Below are positions 17,988 to 26,406 of a stretch of DNA of 54,947 nucleotides, one piece after another (position 1 is the first letter of the stretch; every line of letters starts with the position of its first letter). The translations under genes were made by a program, and so were the position numbers. The stretch is from positions 1 through 54,947 of the forward strand of contig JABWCM010000008.1 of NCBI GenBank assembly GCA_013360285.1, read 5' to 3'. A model generated the notes under the pieces. That model saw only the letters and a list, made by a program, of their open reading frames with translations, searched no databases and had not been told where the DNA came from. This stretch comes from Myxococcales bacterium. GTDB taxonomy: Bacteria > Myxococcota_A > UBA9042 > JABWCM01.

Positions 17988-19391
17988 TCAATTGGGAGGT
18001 AAGGCGACGATGTCGGTCCCCACAACACGCGAGAGACGAGAAATGGCCATATTCAAATCGTGGATGGTTTGAACATGCGCCAGTTTGCGAGCATAAAACT
18101 GAAGCAGCGCATCGGCCACCTCATCGAATGCTGCAAATCCAGTGTCGTAGAGATCGCTTTTTGCAACAAGCCAACTTCTTGCTGCTTTCAGTGAACTTGT
18201 ATTGCTCGCGAGACGCTGTTGCTGCCTTTCCACCTCGGAGACGGCCACCAGAACATCCCCGCGGCTTGTCCGAAGAAATTCGTCACGTTTCTCCATACCG
18301 CCCCGCAGAACGGCGAGCGCCTCTTGTCGATCCGCCCATTGCTTGAACAACGCCACCTTCCACTGCATCGCCAACGCTGCACCGCCACCATTCTTGTGGT
18401 AGGGGTCGGCATTAAACGACCCGCGTTGGTCATCGGCGACCGGCGATGACGCAAAATTGTACTCACCGACCACAGCAATTCCGGGAAAAAACTGCCACAG
18501 TCGTAAGTTTGCAATCGCTGCTGCCGCAGCAACGGCACTGTTTGCCAGTCTCAGTTCTGGTCGACGACTTTCGGCCAGATTTAGATAAAATTCGGAATTC
18601 TGAAGCGTTACCTCGATCGGCGTCAGTTGAAGCGGCTCAACCTGGATTGGGGTCCCCGCCGGCAGGTTCAACAACGCTGTAAGTCCTGACAAAGCTTGCG
18701 TCTTTCCTTTGGCGACTACCAGCCGCTGAGCATGAACATCCGCTTCGTACACTCGGAGCCGCAGCAGTTCGACCTGATCATACGTCGGATCATCCGATTC
18801 CTCCATGGCCAGAAGTCGCTTCTTCGCTTTGCTAAGATAAGACATCCCTTCATCAAGAATAGCACCGAGATCATTGGCTAAGAGCAATCCAAACCACGCT
18901 TCTCGTAGCAGAAATTGCAGCTCTGCCGCAACAATATCACGAGTGAATTCAGCAACATCCACACCGTTCTCAGCGGCGGCGCGAAGCGCTTCGAGCTGTC
19001 CAAACGCATAAATCGGAAATCCACCCCGTACTCCTAACTTAAAGAAGGCCCCGTGTTCGTCCTCATTGATGTATCCATTAAAGGCAGTCCCGCGTTGGCC
19101 TTGAATGGTCGTCAGACTCGCAGTAACTGTCGCCTGAGGGATATACACGAATTGTGCCTGAGACAGTTTTGCGGCTGCCTCATCAATACCGGCTTGGGCA
19201 GCAAACATAGCCGGAGATGCCTCAAGTACTCTCTGTGTAGCTGCTTCGAGCGTCCACGGTACATCGTGTGACTTCGCCAAAGCGCCCGGCGCAGCGACAC
19301 ACCAAAACGCTGCCGCCGCCTTAACCAGGACCGCCACCATCGAACCGGAAACGCCACAGGTGCGCTGCCATTTCCACCGACACATCTTCAT
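17988..19391 (-). CDS. TolC-family outer-membrane efflux protein
   Basis: A 467-aa protein with a signal segment (~18-41, VAVLVKAAAAFWCVAAPGALA) and two OEP repeats of long alpha-helices and beta strands. Typical features are WTLEAATQRVLEASP near the start, the second-repeat LAESRRPELRLANSAV, and a helical end. I chose the ATG at 19391 (an ATG follows at 19385), which starts 5 nt after the flippase stop; longer in-frame starts would lie inside the flippase gene. It is the last gene of the regulator-kinase-flippase-TolC operon. No inner-membrane pump or periplasmic adaptor is present, so its partner may be encoded elsewhere or it may serve polysaccharide export. Confidence 0.9.
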   Translation of the reverse strand: MKMCRWKWQRTCGVSGSMVAVLVKAAAAFWCVAAPGALAKSHDVPWTLEAATQRVLEASPAMFAAQAGIDEAAAKLSQAQFVYIPQATVTASLTTIQGQRGTAFNGYINEDEHGAFFKLGVRGGFPIYAFGQLEALRAAAENGVDVAEFTRDIVAAELQFLLREAWFGLLLANDLGAILDEGMSYLSKAKKRLLAMEESDDPTYDQVELLRLRVYEADVHAQRLVVAKGKTQALSGLTALLNLPAGTPIQVEPLQLTPIEVTLQNSEFYLNLAESRRPELRLANSAVAAAAAIANLRLWQFFPGIAVVGEYNFASSPVADDQRGSFNADPYHKNGGGAALAMQWKVALFKQWADRQEALAVLRGGMEKRDEFLRTSRGDVLVAVSEVERQQQRLASNTSSLKAARSWLVAKSDLYDTGFAAFDEVADALLQFYARKLAHVQTIHDLNMAISRLSRVVGTDIVALPPN

Positions 19392-19396
19392 TTGGC

Positions 19397-20956
19397 TCAA
19401 TTTGTATTCCCACTCGGGTCGAAAGCACGCCCAAACGTCCGGATAAAAATAAGGTCGCTTTTTGTGATCATTCCTGACACGATCCCCAGCACGAAATAAG
19501 ATACACAATAGCCGGACATCCCTGCCAACACCTTGATGCCGCTTGGCCAATCCTGAATCACGATAGGCCACAACACAACAGACGCCGCCGACGCAACGAG
19601 CAAAGTCTTTGCAAGTGGCCACCAAGGAAAAATATGAACAATTCTTTTTTGCAGGCGGTGCGCCGCGTTGTGGGTCAACAGCACAATTGCTATCAATTGA
19701 CCAACAATGGTAGCAAGGGCTGGCCCGACCCAACCAAGCCAGTAATATAACGGAATATTGAGAAGCAGATTGGTCGCAATAGACAACCCGGAGGTCGTCA
19801 GCACCCGAATCGTATCACCCATTGCCCGAAGTACCCCGCCGTACAAACAAAGTCGAAATGGAATTAGGCACAAATATACCCGAAAAACGTTGGTCCCTTC
19901 AACATACGCGTCCGTGTACAAGATCGTAATGATGTCCGGTGCCATAACGAAAAAAAAGACGAACACCGGATACATCAACAACGCGACTTTGCGCATCAAT
20001 ACACGCCACAAAGTAAGAAACCCTTCTTTGTCGTCAAAAAAGCGGCGGGACATCTCGGGTATCAGTCCGGTGGTCGCGCCATAAGGTACGATAGACACAA
20101 ATGGAAGCTCTCGAGATGCGACGTTATAAACCGCCAACGCCTCCATCGGCATCAATACACCGACCATATATTTATCAGCATAGGCGTTTAACTTACCCAG
20201 TCCGCTGGCGACCGCAAGCGGACCTCCATACGAAAACTGCTGGGTTATCCACTTCTTACGAAGTCCGATTGGATATTGCCTGTCCAACCACAGAACGGTT
20301 GTCACAAATATCAGGAACGGCACGATCCCCGACAAAGCCAACCACAGCATGATGGTTTCAATGTGCATTCCAAGCGTTGCAGGAATCAATACGGCAAAAA
20401 ACCGTACGAATTGGATAAGGAACCCAAACGCCGCCGACCCTCGTGGACGGGATGTCGCCAACAGGTAGTTGGGAATCACTTGAGCCGGAAAAGCCAACAC
20501 GACATAGAGTGCCATCCATCGTAACATTTCAGTGACCACCGGATTTCCGTCGTCCAGCGCAGCGGCCATGACGGGTGCAAAAATCACGACAATCAACGCG
20601 ACCACAGCAGCAATCACACTCAGAATCAAAGCTGACGTAACCGCGATCGACCGGGCCGCCGATCGAGGTTCGGTAGGAATCAAAAACAGCAAACTCGCGG
20701 GGATTCCGGAAAGGGCAAACATTTCCAATGTTTCATATAACATCAGAACCAACCCCAGTCGGCCAAAGTCCCCCTTGTCCAAAATCCGGGTTAGCAGCAG
20801 CACCAGCGCGATGCTCATCGCGGCTCCGAAAGCACGACCTACAACGACCCAACCGGCGGTTCTCGCGGGCGAAGGCCCAGATGGGCCGGCCTCAATCCCC
20901 GCCGATACACCCGGTTTGGGCGCGATGTCGTCAAACACTGGTGTTTCAGATGCCAT
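19397..20956 (-). CDS. Polysaccharide flippase (Wzx/MATE-like)
   Basis: A 519-aa integral membrane protein with about 12-14 hydrophobic spans, of the oligosaccharide flippase (MVF/MOP) type that moves lipid-linked glycans across the inner membrane. Features: GWVVVGRAFGAAMSIALVLL first span, GDFGRLGLVLMLYE, and SRPRGSAAFGF. I chose the ATG at 20956 because it lies 4 nt after the histidine kinase stop codon. TolC begins 5 nt beyond the end. The company of a sensor kinase and TolC suggests regulated export of a surface glycan (inference). No glycosyltransferase is adjacent. Confidence 0.88.
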   Translation of the reverse strand: MASETPVFDDIAPKPGVSAGIEAGPSGPSPARTAGWVVVGRAFGAAMSIALVLLLTRILDKGDFGRLGLVLMLYETLEMFALSGIPASLLFLIPTEPRSAARSIAVTSALILSVIAAVVALIVVIFAPVMAAALDDGNPVVTEMLRWMALYVVLAFPAQVIPNYLLATSRPRGSAAFGFLIQFVRFFAVLIPATLGMHIETIMLWLALSGIVPFLIFVTTVLWLDRQYPIGLRKKWITQQFSYGGPLAVASGLGKLNAYADKYMVGVLMPMEALAVYNVASRELPFVSIVPYGATTGLIPEMSRRFFDDKEGFLTLWRVLMRKVALLMYPVFVFFFVMAPDIITILYTDAYVEGTNVFRVYLCLIPFRLCLYGGVLRAMGDTIRVLTTSGLSIATNLLLNIPLYYWLGWVGPALATIVGQLIAIVLLTHNAAHRLQKRIVHIFPWWPLAKTLLVASAASVVLWPIVIQDWPSGIKVLAGMSGYCVSYFVLGIVSGMITKSDLIFIRTFGRAFDPSGNTN

Positions 20957-20960
20957 GGAT

Positions 20961-22271
20961 TCAGTCCGGCCGGTCCGATGGTGGTTCGTTGTCAACACAT
21001 GGAAACGTAACCACAAAAGCCGCGCCTTGGTCGCCATTCGCGGTAACCTCTACACGGCCGCCGTGAAATCGGGCGATATCACGCACAACCGTCAGCCCCA
21101 GCCCCGTTCCGCGTGTCTGTCCAGTTTGTTGTGTGCCGCGAAAAAACGGCTCAAAAACAATTTCCCGTTCTTCCGGCACAATTCCTGGTCCCCGATCTGT
21201 CACTTTTAGCTTTACCATCCCGCCGCTTTTTTCGACGCTGAGCCGAACGTCTTTTCCTTCGCCGTAATGAACCGCGTTATCAAGCAGGTTTCGTATCAAT
21301 CGCCGCAGCAGTCGAGACTGGCCTCTTATCTTACATTCTCTACCGAACACCGGTACTCCAAAGTGGGCGCCTTCATCTTGGGCAATGCTAAACAAATCAA
21401 CGTATTCTGTCGGTAATTCCTCAACTTTCGACTCCAGACGTGAGATAAGAAGAATGTCTCCAACCATATTATCAATTTCTTCTGTATCCTGCGAGATACT
21501 TTGAAAATGACGCGTAAGAGTTGGATCGTTCGCGCGATCCTCGAGAAGTTGCAGTGCCATTCGGATACGAGACAGCGGCGTTCGAAACTCGTGGGACGTT
21601 TTCGCCAGAAGCAATCGCTGCGCTCCAACCAGTCGTTCAATTCGGTCTGCTGCACGGTTAAAACTAACGGATAGTTGTGCCACCTCATCGTGCCCCTGTG
21701 GCGTCGCGCGAACGGACAAATCCCCCTCACCCCACGTGTCGACTGCTTGCTGAAGGCGCTCCAAGCGACGGGTGAGCCGCCGCGCCAGTGGAAAACATCC
21801 GATTGCTACCAAAATGAGAAACAACGCCATCCAAACCCCAAAGCGCCCGATCCAAGGCGGCTCGGGGCGTTCGGGGCGCCAAGCGATCACTGTGTTTCCG
21901 TTTCTGAGGGGACTTGCAACCCCCATGTCACCATTTGTGCGTATCCAACCGAACTCATTAGCAAATACAGTCTCCGGACCACGTTGTTTGTCTGACCAAG
22001 CCTTTTTTTTTCCGTCGGCTCCATACACCGTTAGATCTGAGCGTAATTTGTGTGAAAGTTCAGCGAGTGTCTCCGAAAGTTCCGCATCAGGAAGGGCCAA
22101 CATTGGCTCAACAAGCAACGAGAGACCGGCGGCCAGTGGCGGCGGAGGTTTCATCGGACGATCTCCGAACACCTTGGCCAAAAAAAAGGCCACAATAAGA
22201 CAAAACAAGGCAATGCCCAAAAACCCAAGATAGATTTGCCGATAAAGTTTCCCCCCAATATTGAAGGTCAT
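20961..22271 (-). CDS. Sensor histidine kinase (CpxA/EnvZ type)
   Basis: A 436-aa membrane kinase. Span 1 is at ~13-32 (FLGIALFCLIVAFFLAKVF), a ~110-residue periplasmic sensor follows, and span 2 is at ~145-165. After that come HAMP (~165-215), the H-box SHEFRTPLSRIRM with the phosphorylated His, and an ATPase domain with NLLDNAVHY, DRGPGIV, and GTGLGLTVV. The ATG at 22271 overlaps the regulator's TGA (ATGA), so the pair is translationally coupled. It phosphorylates the OmpR-type regulator. The periplasmic loop is Pro-rich (PMKPPPPL). Confidence 0.93.
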   Translation of the reverse strand: MTFNIGGKLYRQIYLGFLGIALFCLIVAFFLAKVFGDRPMKPPPPLAAGLSLLVEPMLALPDAELSETLAELSHKLRSDLTVYGADGKKKAWSDKQRGPETVFANEFGWIRTNGDMGVASPLRNGNTVIAWRPERPEPPWIGRFGVWMALFLILVAIGCFPLARRLTRRLERLQQAVDTWGEGDLSVRATPQGHDEVAQLSVSFNRAADRIERLVGAQRLLLAKTSHEFRTPLSRIRMALQLLEDRANDPTLTRHFQSISQDTEEIDNMVGDILLISRLESKVEELPTEYVDLFSIAQDEGAHFGVPVFGRECKIRGQSRLLRRLIRNLLDNAVHYGEGKDVRLSVEKSGGMVKLKVTDRGPGIVPEEREIVFEPFFRGTQQTGQTRGTGLGLTVVRDIARFHGGRVEVTANGDQGAAFVVTFPCVDNEPPSDRPD

Positions 22272-22966
22272 AGCGTACTCTCCGTCTGGTGCGGAGCAAC
22301 AAACATATACCCGGAACCACGTAAAGTGAGTATCCATCGCGGATTTCTCGGGTCGTCTTCGATCGCTTGTCGAATGCGCGAAATGTGAACATCAATACTT
22401 CGGTCGTAAGCATCGAGAGGATGATCCCGAACGATTTCCATCAGTTGATCCCGTGACAACACACGACCAGCACGTTCCGCCAGCGCTAAAAGTAAGTCGA
22501 ATTGATGACTCGTCAGACGAATCACCTCGCCATTTCTGCGTACTTCGCGCGCGGCTCGATCCAGCTCCAAACCGCCGATTCGTAATATATCCGAGTTAGG
22601 CGTCGCGTGTTTACGCCGCAACACCGCTCGGATTCTCGCAAGCAATTCCCTTGGATTAAACGGCTTGGGGAGATAATCGTCCGCTCCCAGCTCCAACCCC
22701 ACTATTCTGTCGGTATCATCTCCACGAGCCGTTAACATAACGATTGGAACGTTGGAAGTTCCTCGAATGTCTCGACACACGTCGAGCCCATCGCCATCCG
22801 GCAGCATCAAGTCGAGTACAATTAGGTCAAACTGCGATATTTTGCCAAGTCGTTTGCCCTCTCTAGCAGTGGAAACGTGGGTCACATAAAAGCCATTCGA
22901 TGTAAGATACTCCTGCACCATCTGCCCAAGACGTAAATCATCTTCAACCAACAGGATCCGTTCCAT
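22268..22966 (-). CDS. OmpR-family response regulator (CpxR-like)
   Basis: A 232-aa regulator. The receiver domain is at 1-120, with acidic pocket VEDD, phospho-acceptor in LIVLDLMLPDGDG, and switch residues MLTARG and PKPF. A winged-helix DNA-binding domain is at ~130-230 (LTSHQFDLLLALAE, then DVHISRIRQAIEDDPRNPRWI). The ATG at 22966 is chosen because GGAG lies 7 nt before it; further ATGs upstream lack this. It is coupled to the sensor kinase. An exact GTAAA-N5-GTAAA box (23889-23903) upstream of the Spy/CpxP-like gene fits its class. Confidence 0.94.
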   Translation of the reverse strand: MERILLVEDDLRLGQMVQEYLTSNGFYVTHVSTAREGKRLGKISQFDLIVLDLMLPDGDGLDVCRDIRGTSNVPIVMLTARGDDTDRIVGLELGADDYLPKPFNPRELLARIRAVLRRKHATPNSDILRIGGLELDRAAREVRRNGEVIRLTSHQFDLLLALAERAGRVLSRDQLMEIVRDHPLDAYDRSIDVHISRIRQAIEDDPRNPRWILTLRGSGYMFVAPHQTESTL

Positions 22967-22998
22967 CAATGACTCCGACAATCCGTTTGATTCAACAT

Positions 22999-23033
22999 GA
23001 GCCCAAAATCGCGGCAAAAACGATTTCGGGCTC
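22999..23033 (-). other. Leader stem-loop before response regulator gene
   Basis: Arms GAGCCC-A-AAATCG (22999-23011) and CGATTT-C-GGGCTC (23021-23033) pair over 12 bp with one mismatch around a 9-nt loop. It lies 33 nt upstream of the regulator's ATG, in the 245-nt gap after the Spy/CpxP-like gene. No U-run follows on the minus strand, so it is more likely a processing or attenuation structure than a simple terminator. Confidence 0.55.
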
Positions 23034-23101
23034 CTAGATGTGTGATGTTTTTAGATGAAATTTTTGTCCTGGCCGCCTTTGGCCGCCTCGCCCGTAAAAT
23101 C

Positions 23102-23140
23102 CCTGCGCCATATTCCCGATATGACTCAGGATTTTTTCGG
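23102..23140 (+). repeat. Dispersed intergenic repeat, copy 1
   Basis: The 26 bases at 23102-23127 recur exactly in reverse orientation at 54865-54890. Similarity continues into a T-rich tract (TTTTTTCGG here). The core contains the inverted repeat CATATTCCCGATATG. The copy lies in the noncoding gap between the Spy/CpxP-like gene and the response regulator gene. Confidence 0.7.
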
Positions 23141-23210
23141 ACGATCCGGCGCAAATTCGGCGGGCCAAATATTCCCCTAAAAAACACCACACACCTCGTC
23201 AACGCACCCG

Positions 23211-23789
23211 CTATTTGCCGCGACCCGGACCGGGCCCGAAGCCGTTCGCGAACCGCTCTGCAACCTTCTTCCGTTGCTCGGGCGTCAATGTTTCCGCCAC
23301 AGTAGCGAGTTCATCTACCATTGCGTTCGTGACTTCGTCGACCAATTTCACCAAGTCCGCTCGAACCAGGTTCAACTCGTCGCGATTGACGCTTTCGCCC
23401 GTCAGTGCCGCTACCGCACGAGCGCGTAGTGTTTGACCACGTTCCCGCGCATCCCATAATGTAGGAGCGACCCCGTCGGCCACCGCACGAATGACGGTGG
23501 CCTGGTCCTGACTGGCGTCCACTTTGGACAGAAACCGATCCACCATTTTGTCCAGCCGACCCCGCGCTTCCTCCGCAGTTTGCGGCGGCCCATGATGAAA
23601 AAACTTGCCGCCACGTGAATGAGGACCGTCGGCCAACGCCTGCGGAAGCACGTACGCCCCTAACAGTAAACCAAGAACAAGCCCAGCCAACACTCCACCA
23701 ACACTAGTCCGTCTGCCACATCTACGCTCACCCTTGTCTGTAACACGGGTGGTGTCCTGTAAATCGTCACCTTGATGATTGGATGTCAT
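23211..23789 (-). CDS. Spy/CpxP-like periplasmic stress protein
   Basis: A 192-aa protein with a single N-terminal hydrophobic anchor (~29-49, VGGVLAGLVLGLLLGAYVL) and a periplasmic helical domain of ~140 residues. It ends in ETLTPEQRKKVAERF, the LTxxQ-type motif of Spy/CpxP/periplasmic metal-sensor proteins. The Gly/Pro/His-rich stretch (HSRGGKFFHHGPP) after the anchor could bind metal. I chose the ATG at 23789 because GGAG lies 8 nt upstream; longer starts lack this. It heads the two-component operon and has a CpxR-type box 100 bp upstream. It probably feeds back on the sensor kinase by sensing envelope or metal stress (inference). Confidence 0.82.
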   Translation of the reverse strand: MTSNHQGDDLQDTTRVTDKGERRCGRRTSVGGVLAGLVLGLLLGAYVLPQALADGPHSRGGKFFHHGPPQTAEEARGRLDKMVDRFLSKVDASQDQATVIRAVADGVAPTLWDARERGQTLRARAVAALTGESVNRDELNLVRADLVKLVDEVTNAMVDELATVAETLTPEQRKKVAERFANGFGPGPGRGK

Positions 23790-23888
23790 CTTCTTCTCCG
23801 GATTTGTTGTCATTCGGGCGGCTGACCCTGTGCCAGTCACCCTTGTACCTAACATAGGTACTCCGTGTTGCCCACGCCTGTCTGAATT

Positions 23889-23903
23889 GTAAAGTTATGT
23901 AAA
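23889..23903. promoter_or_regulatory. CpxR-type box GTAAA-N5-GTAAA
   Basis: Reads GTAAAGTTATGTAAA, an exact match to the direct-repeat consensus known for CpxR in enterobacteria. It lies between the divergent Spy/CpxP-like gene (ATG 23789) and the Cys-rich gene (ATG 23969), so the encoded OmpR-type regulator could control both. Confidence 0.6.
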
Positions 23904-23968
23904 GTTGGAATCCCACCGTTGCGCATTGTAGCAAACCGCCGCATACATACTTTGGAATTGGAGGTGTA

Positions 23969-24859
23969 ATGATGATTCGCACAAACATCCGAATTACTTT
24001 GTTACTTGTTGCTCTCGTAAGCGGCATGGCGGTCACCATGGCCGTAAAACAACCCGCTTGCAAAAAAATCGAACCAACGGATCCGATTTGTGTTAACGCG
24101 GCACAGGATTGCGGACCAACACCGCAGGGGGTTTGCCCGGGTAGTTGGACTTGTTCTCAACTCGCCGAATGCGAATGGAAGTGTGACGAAGCACCTCAAT
24201 GCATTACGCCGTCGTCGGTCTGCGGAGGAGGACCGCTGGTGTCACCCGTCCCCATTTTCATTCCGCAGTGTCCTGATGGCGAGGTGTGCCAATGTGTCCC
24301 AAGCTGTCCGCTATGTAAAGATTGCGGAAAAACGGTGTGTGTAGCTCCAGAAGCCGGACCGATTTACCAATGTGGACCCGGTGGAATCTGCAAAGCTCCC
24401 GACGAAAAATGTGCATGTGTTCCCAGTTGCCCCGAGTGCGATGATTGTGCTGCGTCCGTTTGTGTAAAATGTACCACACCGAACCCGTCCTGCCCTGTGT
24501 TTGCACCGCCTGCGCCCGGGTTCTGCCAAAATGGGGTCATCGTACCCCAGACGAGCAAAGACGGATGTGTGTTACCACCCAAATGTATCACGGAGTGCGC
24601 CGAAATTCAGAATGAGTATTCGACGCTTCTGACCAACGCAACAAGCTGTAAAAGCAACGCAGATTGTTCCGCATCTATGCTTGTGGGTCTGACCTGTCAA
24701 TGCCCTGCGACCGTTAATTTAGATAATACGAATGGTGAGTTAATGACCGCTCTGAGCCTATACTGGTCTTCGTATTGTATCCCACCAGGCGGTGGCTGTG
24801 GTGCTGGTTGCGCAAATATTCAGTTGAATCTGTGTACAAATGGGGTCTGTGGACCCTAG
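23969..24859 (+). CDS. Secreted cysteine-rich protein with 39 cysteines
   Basis: A 296-aa protein with a signal segment (~8-25, RITLLLVALVSGMAVTM) and then 39 Cys residues, over 13 percent of the protein. Two internal copies of the plan CxxxxxxCxCVPSCPxCxDC occur near residues 103-122 and 146-165. Such disulfide-rich proteins are common on myxobacterial-type surfaces. GGAGG lies just before tandem ATGs at 23969 and 23972; either may be used. It is divergent from the Spy/CpxP-like gene, sharing a CpxR-type box. No enzymatic motif is seen. Confidence 0.75.
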   Translation: MMIRTNIRITLLLVALVSGMAVTMAVKQPACKKIEPTDPICVNAAQDCGPTPQGVCPGSWTCSQLAECEWKCDEAPQCITPSSVCGGGPLVSPVPIFIPQCPDGEVCQCVPSCPLCKDCGKTVCVAPEAGPIYQCGPGGICKAPDEKCACVPSCPECDDCAASVCVKCTTPNPSCPVFAPPAPGFCQNGVIVPQTSKDGCVLPPKCITECAEIQNEYSTLLTNATSCKSNADCSASMLVGLTCQCPATVNLDNTNGELMTALSLYWSSYCIPPGGGCGAGCANIQLNLCTNGVCGP

Positions 24860-25105
24860 TCGACGTGTTTATCGTATCTGATCGTCCCCCAAATTACAGC
24901 CAAACCACCGCGTGCTGTTCCCCCAAACCATCCTCATGGCAGTTCTTCTGCAACTATTGGCATCACCCGCTCCGTGTGTCCGAACTGTGGTCCAAACAAA
25001 TAGCTCACCATGGCAGCTATGCAGATTTTTCATAGGGCTGAAACCAAGTGTCATGGTTGACCGACAAAACTTTCTTATTTTCTGAGCCTGCACGGGTATT
25101 TTACG
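24860..25105. other. Noncoding gap before PilZ gene
   Basis: No convincing gene. A weaker sigma54-like site TGGCAGTTCTTCTGCA (24937-24952, plus strand, GG-N10-GC spacing) is visible, more than 250 bp from the next start codon. Nothing else stands out. Confidence 0.3.
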
Positions 25106-25123
25106 TTGGCCTGACTATTGCAT
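25106..25123 (+). promoter_or_regulatory. Sigma54-type promoter of PilZ gene
   Basis: Reads TTGGCCTGACTATTGCAT, with GG-N10-GC spacing and a full TTGCAT at -12. It leaves a ~75-nt leader to the ATG at 25208. Confidence 0.55.
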
Positions 25124-25207
25124 GTCAGTTTTGTACAGAGTGGATCGTAGATCCCCAATAGAAGTCCAACACAATCACACAACAATTGGGGAAAAGCGGG
25201 GTGAACG

Positions 25208-26353
25208 ATGTTAGCGCAAGATCGACGACAACATAAACGAAACAGACGTTTGGTTACGGCAACGTTGCGATTCGGCAATTCGCGGTGCGAAGCCGTTAGT
25301 CTCGACGTCAGTGCGGGTGGGGGGTACTTCTACAGCAACATTGCTCCTCCTACCGGGGTCGATGTCGTTCTGGAAGTCAAAGAAAGTCCCTCGTCAAACG
25401 AGGTGATCGAAGTATGTTCCCACGTCGTCCGTGGTGATTCGGGAACTACCGGAACTGGACGCAGCCACGGATTTGGCGTTCAGTGGCGACACATTACAAG
25501 CAGTCTCGGAGAAGCCCAGGTACGCAAAGCCCTCGAAAAGGTCTTTGGAATCGAAAGAATCGAAGCCTCGTTTCGAAACCCGCACTTCACCACCGTAAAC
25601 ACTACCGCCAATCCGAACAATACAAGCCAACATACGTACAGTCGATCGGCGACCACCACAACCTCTACCGACTCACGTAACCGAACAGAATCCCCGTTTT
25701 CGGTGCGGCGTCACCTGACCGACGGCACAGCCAGTCCCTCTTCGTCATCTCCGTCGGAAAAAATGCAGTCGTCCTATTCTGTCTCGGGAGCGACACAGAC
25801 AAAGGAAACCAAGTCAGGTGCTGCCGAACCAAAACGACCTTTGGTGACACCACGTTCCCTTCCGCCGGACCAATTTGCAGCACCAACAACGCCTTCATCG
25901 TCAATCAAACAGGAGTCCCGAGTTCTAACCGTGCCAACCAATCCGGGCCACAAACACGAATCGAGGATTTTTGCGGCGCCGTCCACTTCGACATCTACGG
26001 TTCATTTGACATTGACTGAGTCGGAAGAATTCGGCTTTGGTAGTCATAACGGCACGAATGTGACCACGCCGCTTCCCTATGTTTCCTGGAACAGCGACGT
26101 GTTCCGAATCGGGGCTCCAGTCCGTATTGTCAGCGGTGCACAAGTGGCAATCGGCCGTGTTGATTCCTCGGATTCACCCGAACGAATTCACGTCGTGCTC
26201 GAAGGAAAACCCCTTCGCGCCGGTTCAGAATTGTCGATCGCCGCACCAGCGAAAGTCCGCGGCAGGATTTGTGCTCACGAAGTACGGGCACAGGTAATGG
26301 AAAGCACCATTGGCGAATCTCCCAGCGTAACCCTCGCATGCCTTGCCGCGTAA
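25208..26353 (+). CDS. PilZ-domain (c-di-GMP-binding) protein
   Basis: A 381-aa protein. The N-terminal ~115 residues form a PilZ domain with both nucleotide-binding motifs: RxxxR (RRQHKR, residues 6-11) and DxSxxG (DVSAGG, ~33-38). Residues ~130-265 are Ser/Thr/Pro-rich and probably disordered. The C-terminal ~95 residues form a second compact beta-rich domain (YVSWNSDVFRIG, then APVRIVSGAQV) that I do not recognise. There is no signal peptide, so it acts in the cytoplasm. It probably relays c-di-GMP to a motility or surface function, but no partner gene is adjacent. A sigma54-type promoter precedes it. Confidence 0.88.
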   Translation: MLAQDRRQHKRNRRLVTATLRFGNSRCEAVSLDVSAGGGYFYSNIAPPTGVDVVLEVKESPSSNEVIEVCSHVVRGDSGTTGTGRSHGFGVQWRHITSSLGEAQVRKALEKVFGIERIEASFRNPHFTTVNTTANPNNTSQHTYSRSATTTTSTDSRNRTESPFSVRRHLTDGTASPSSSSPSEKMQSSYSVSGATQTKETKSGAAEPKRPLVTPRSLPPDQFAAPTTPSSSIKQESRVLTVPTNPGHKHESRIFAAPSTSTSTVHLTLTESEEFGFGSHNGTNVTTPLPYVSWNSDVFRIGAPVRIVSGAQVAIGRVDSSDSPERIHVVLEGKPLRAGSELSIAAPAKVRGRICAHEVRAQVMESTIGESPSVTLACLAA

Positions 26354-26406
26354 TTTTTTGGTTTTGACTGTCCGAGCCCGAAAATTTTGACAAATCCATT
26401 CAACGG

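Noticed and set aside
17988-19733. TolC protein with a 581-aa length
   Set aside because: The extra N-terminus overlaps the flippase gene by about 340 nt and is Cys/Arg-rich out-of-frame sequence without a signal peptide.
24937-24952. TGGCAGTTCTTCTGCA as a sigma54 promoter
   Set aside because: Spacing is right but two key bases differ and it lies over 250 bp from any start codon; a better site is at 25106.
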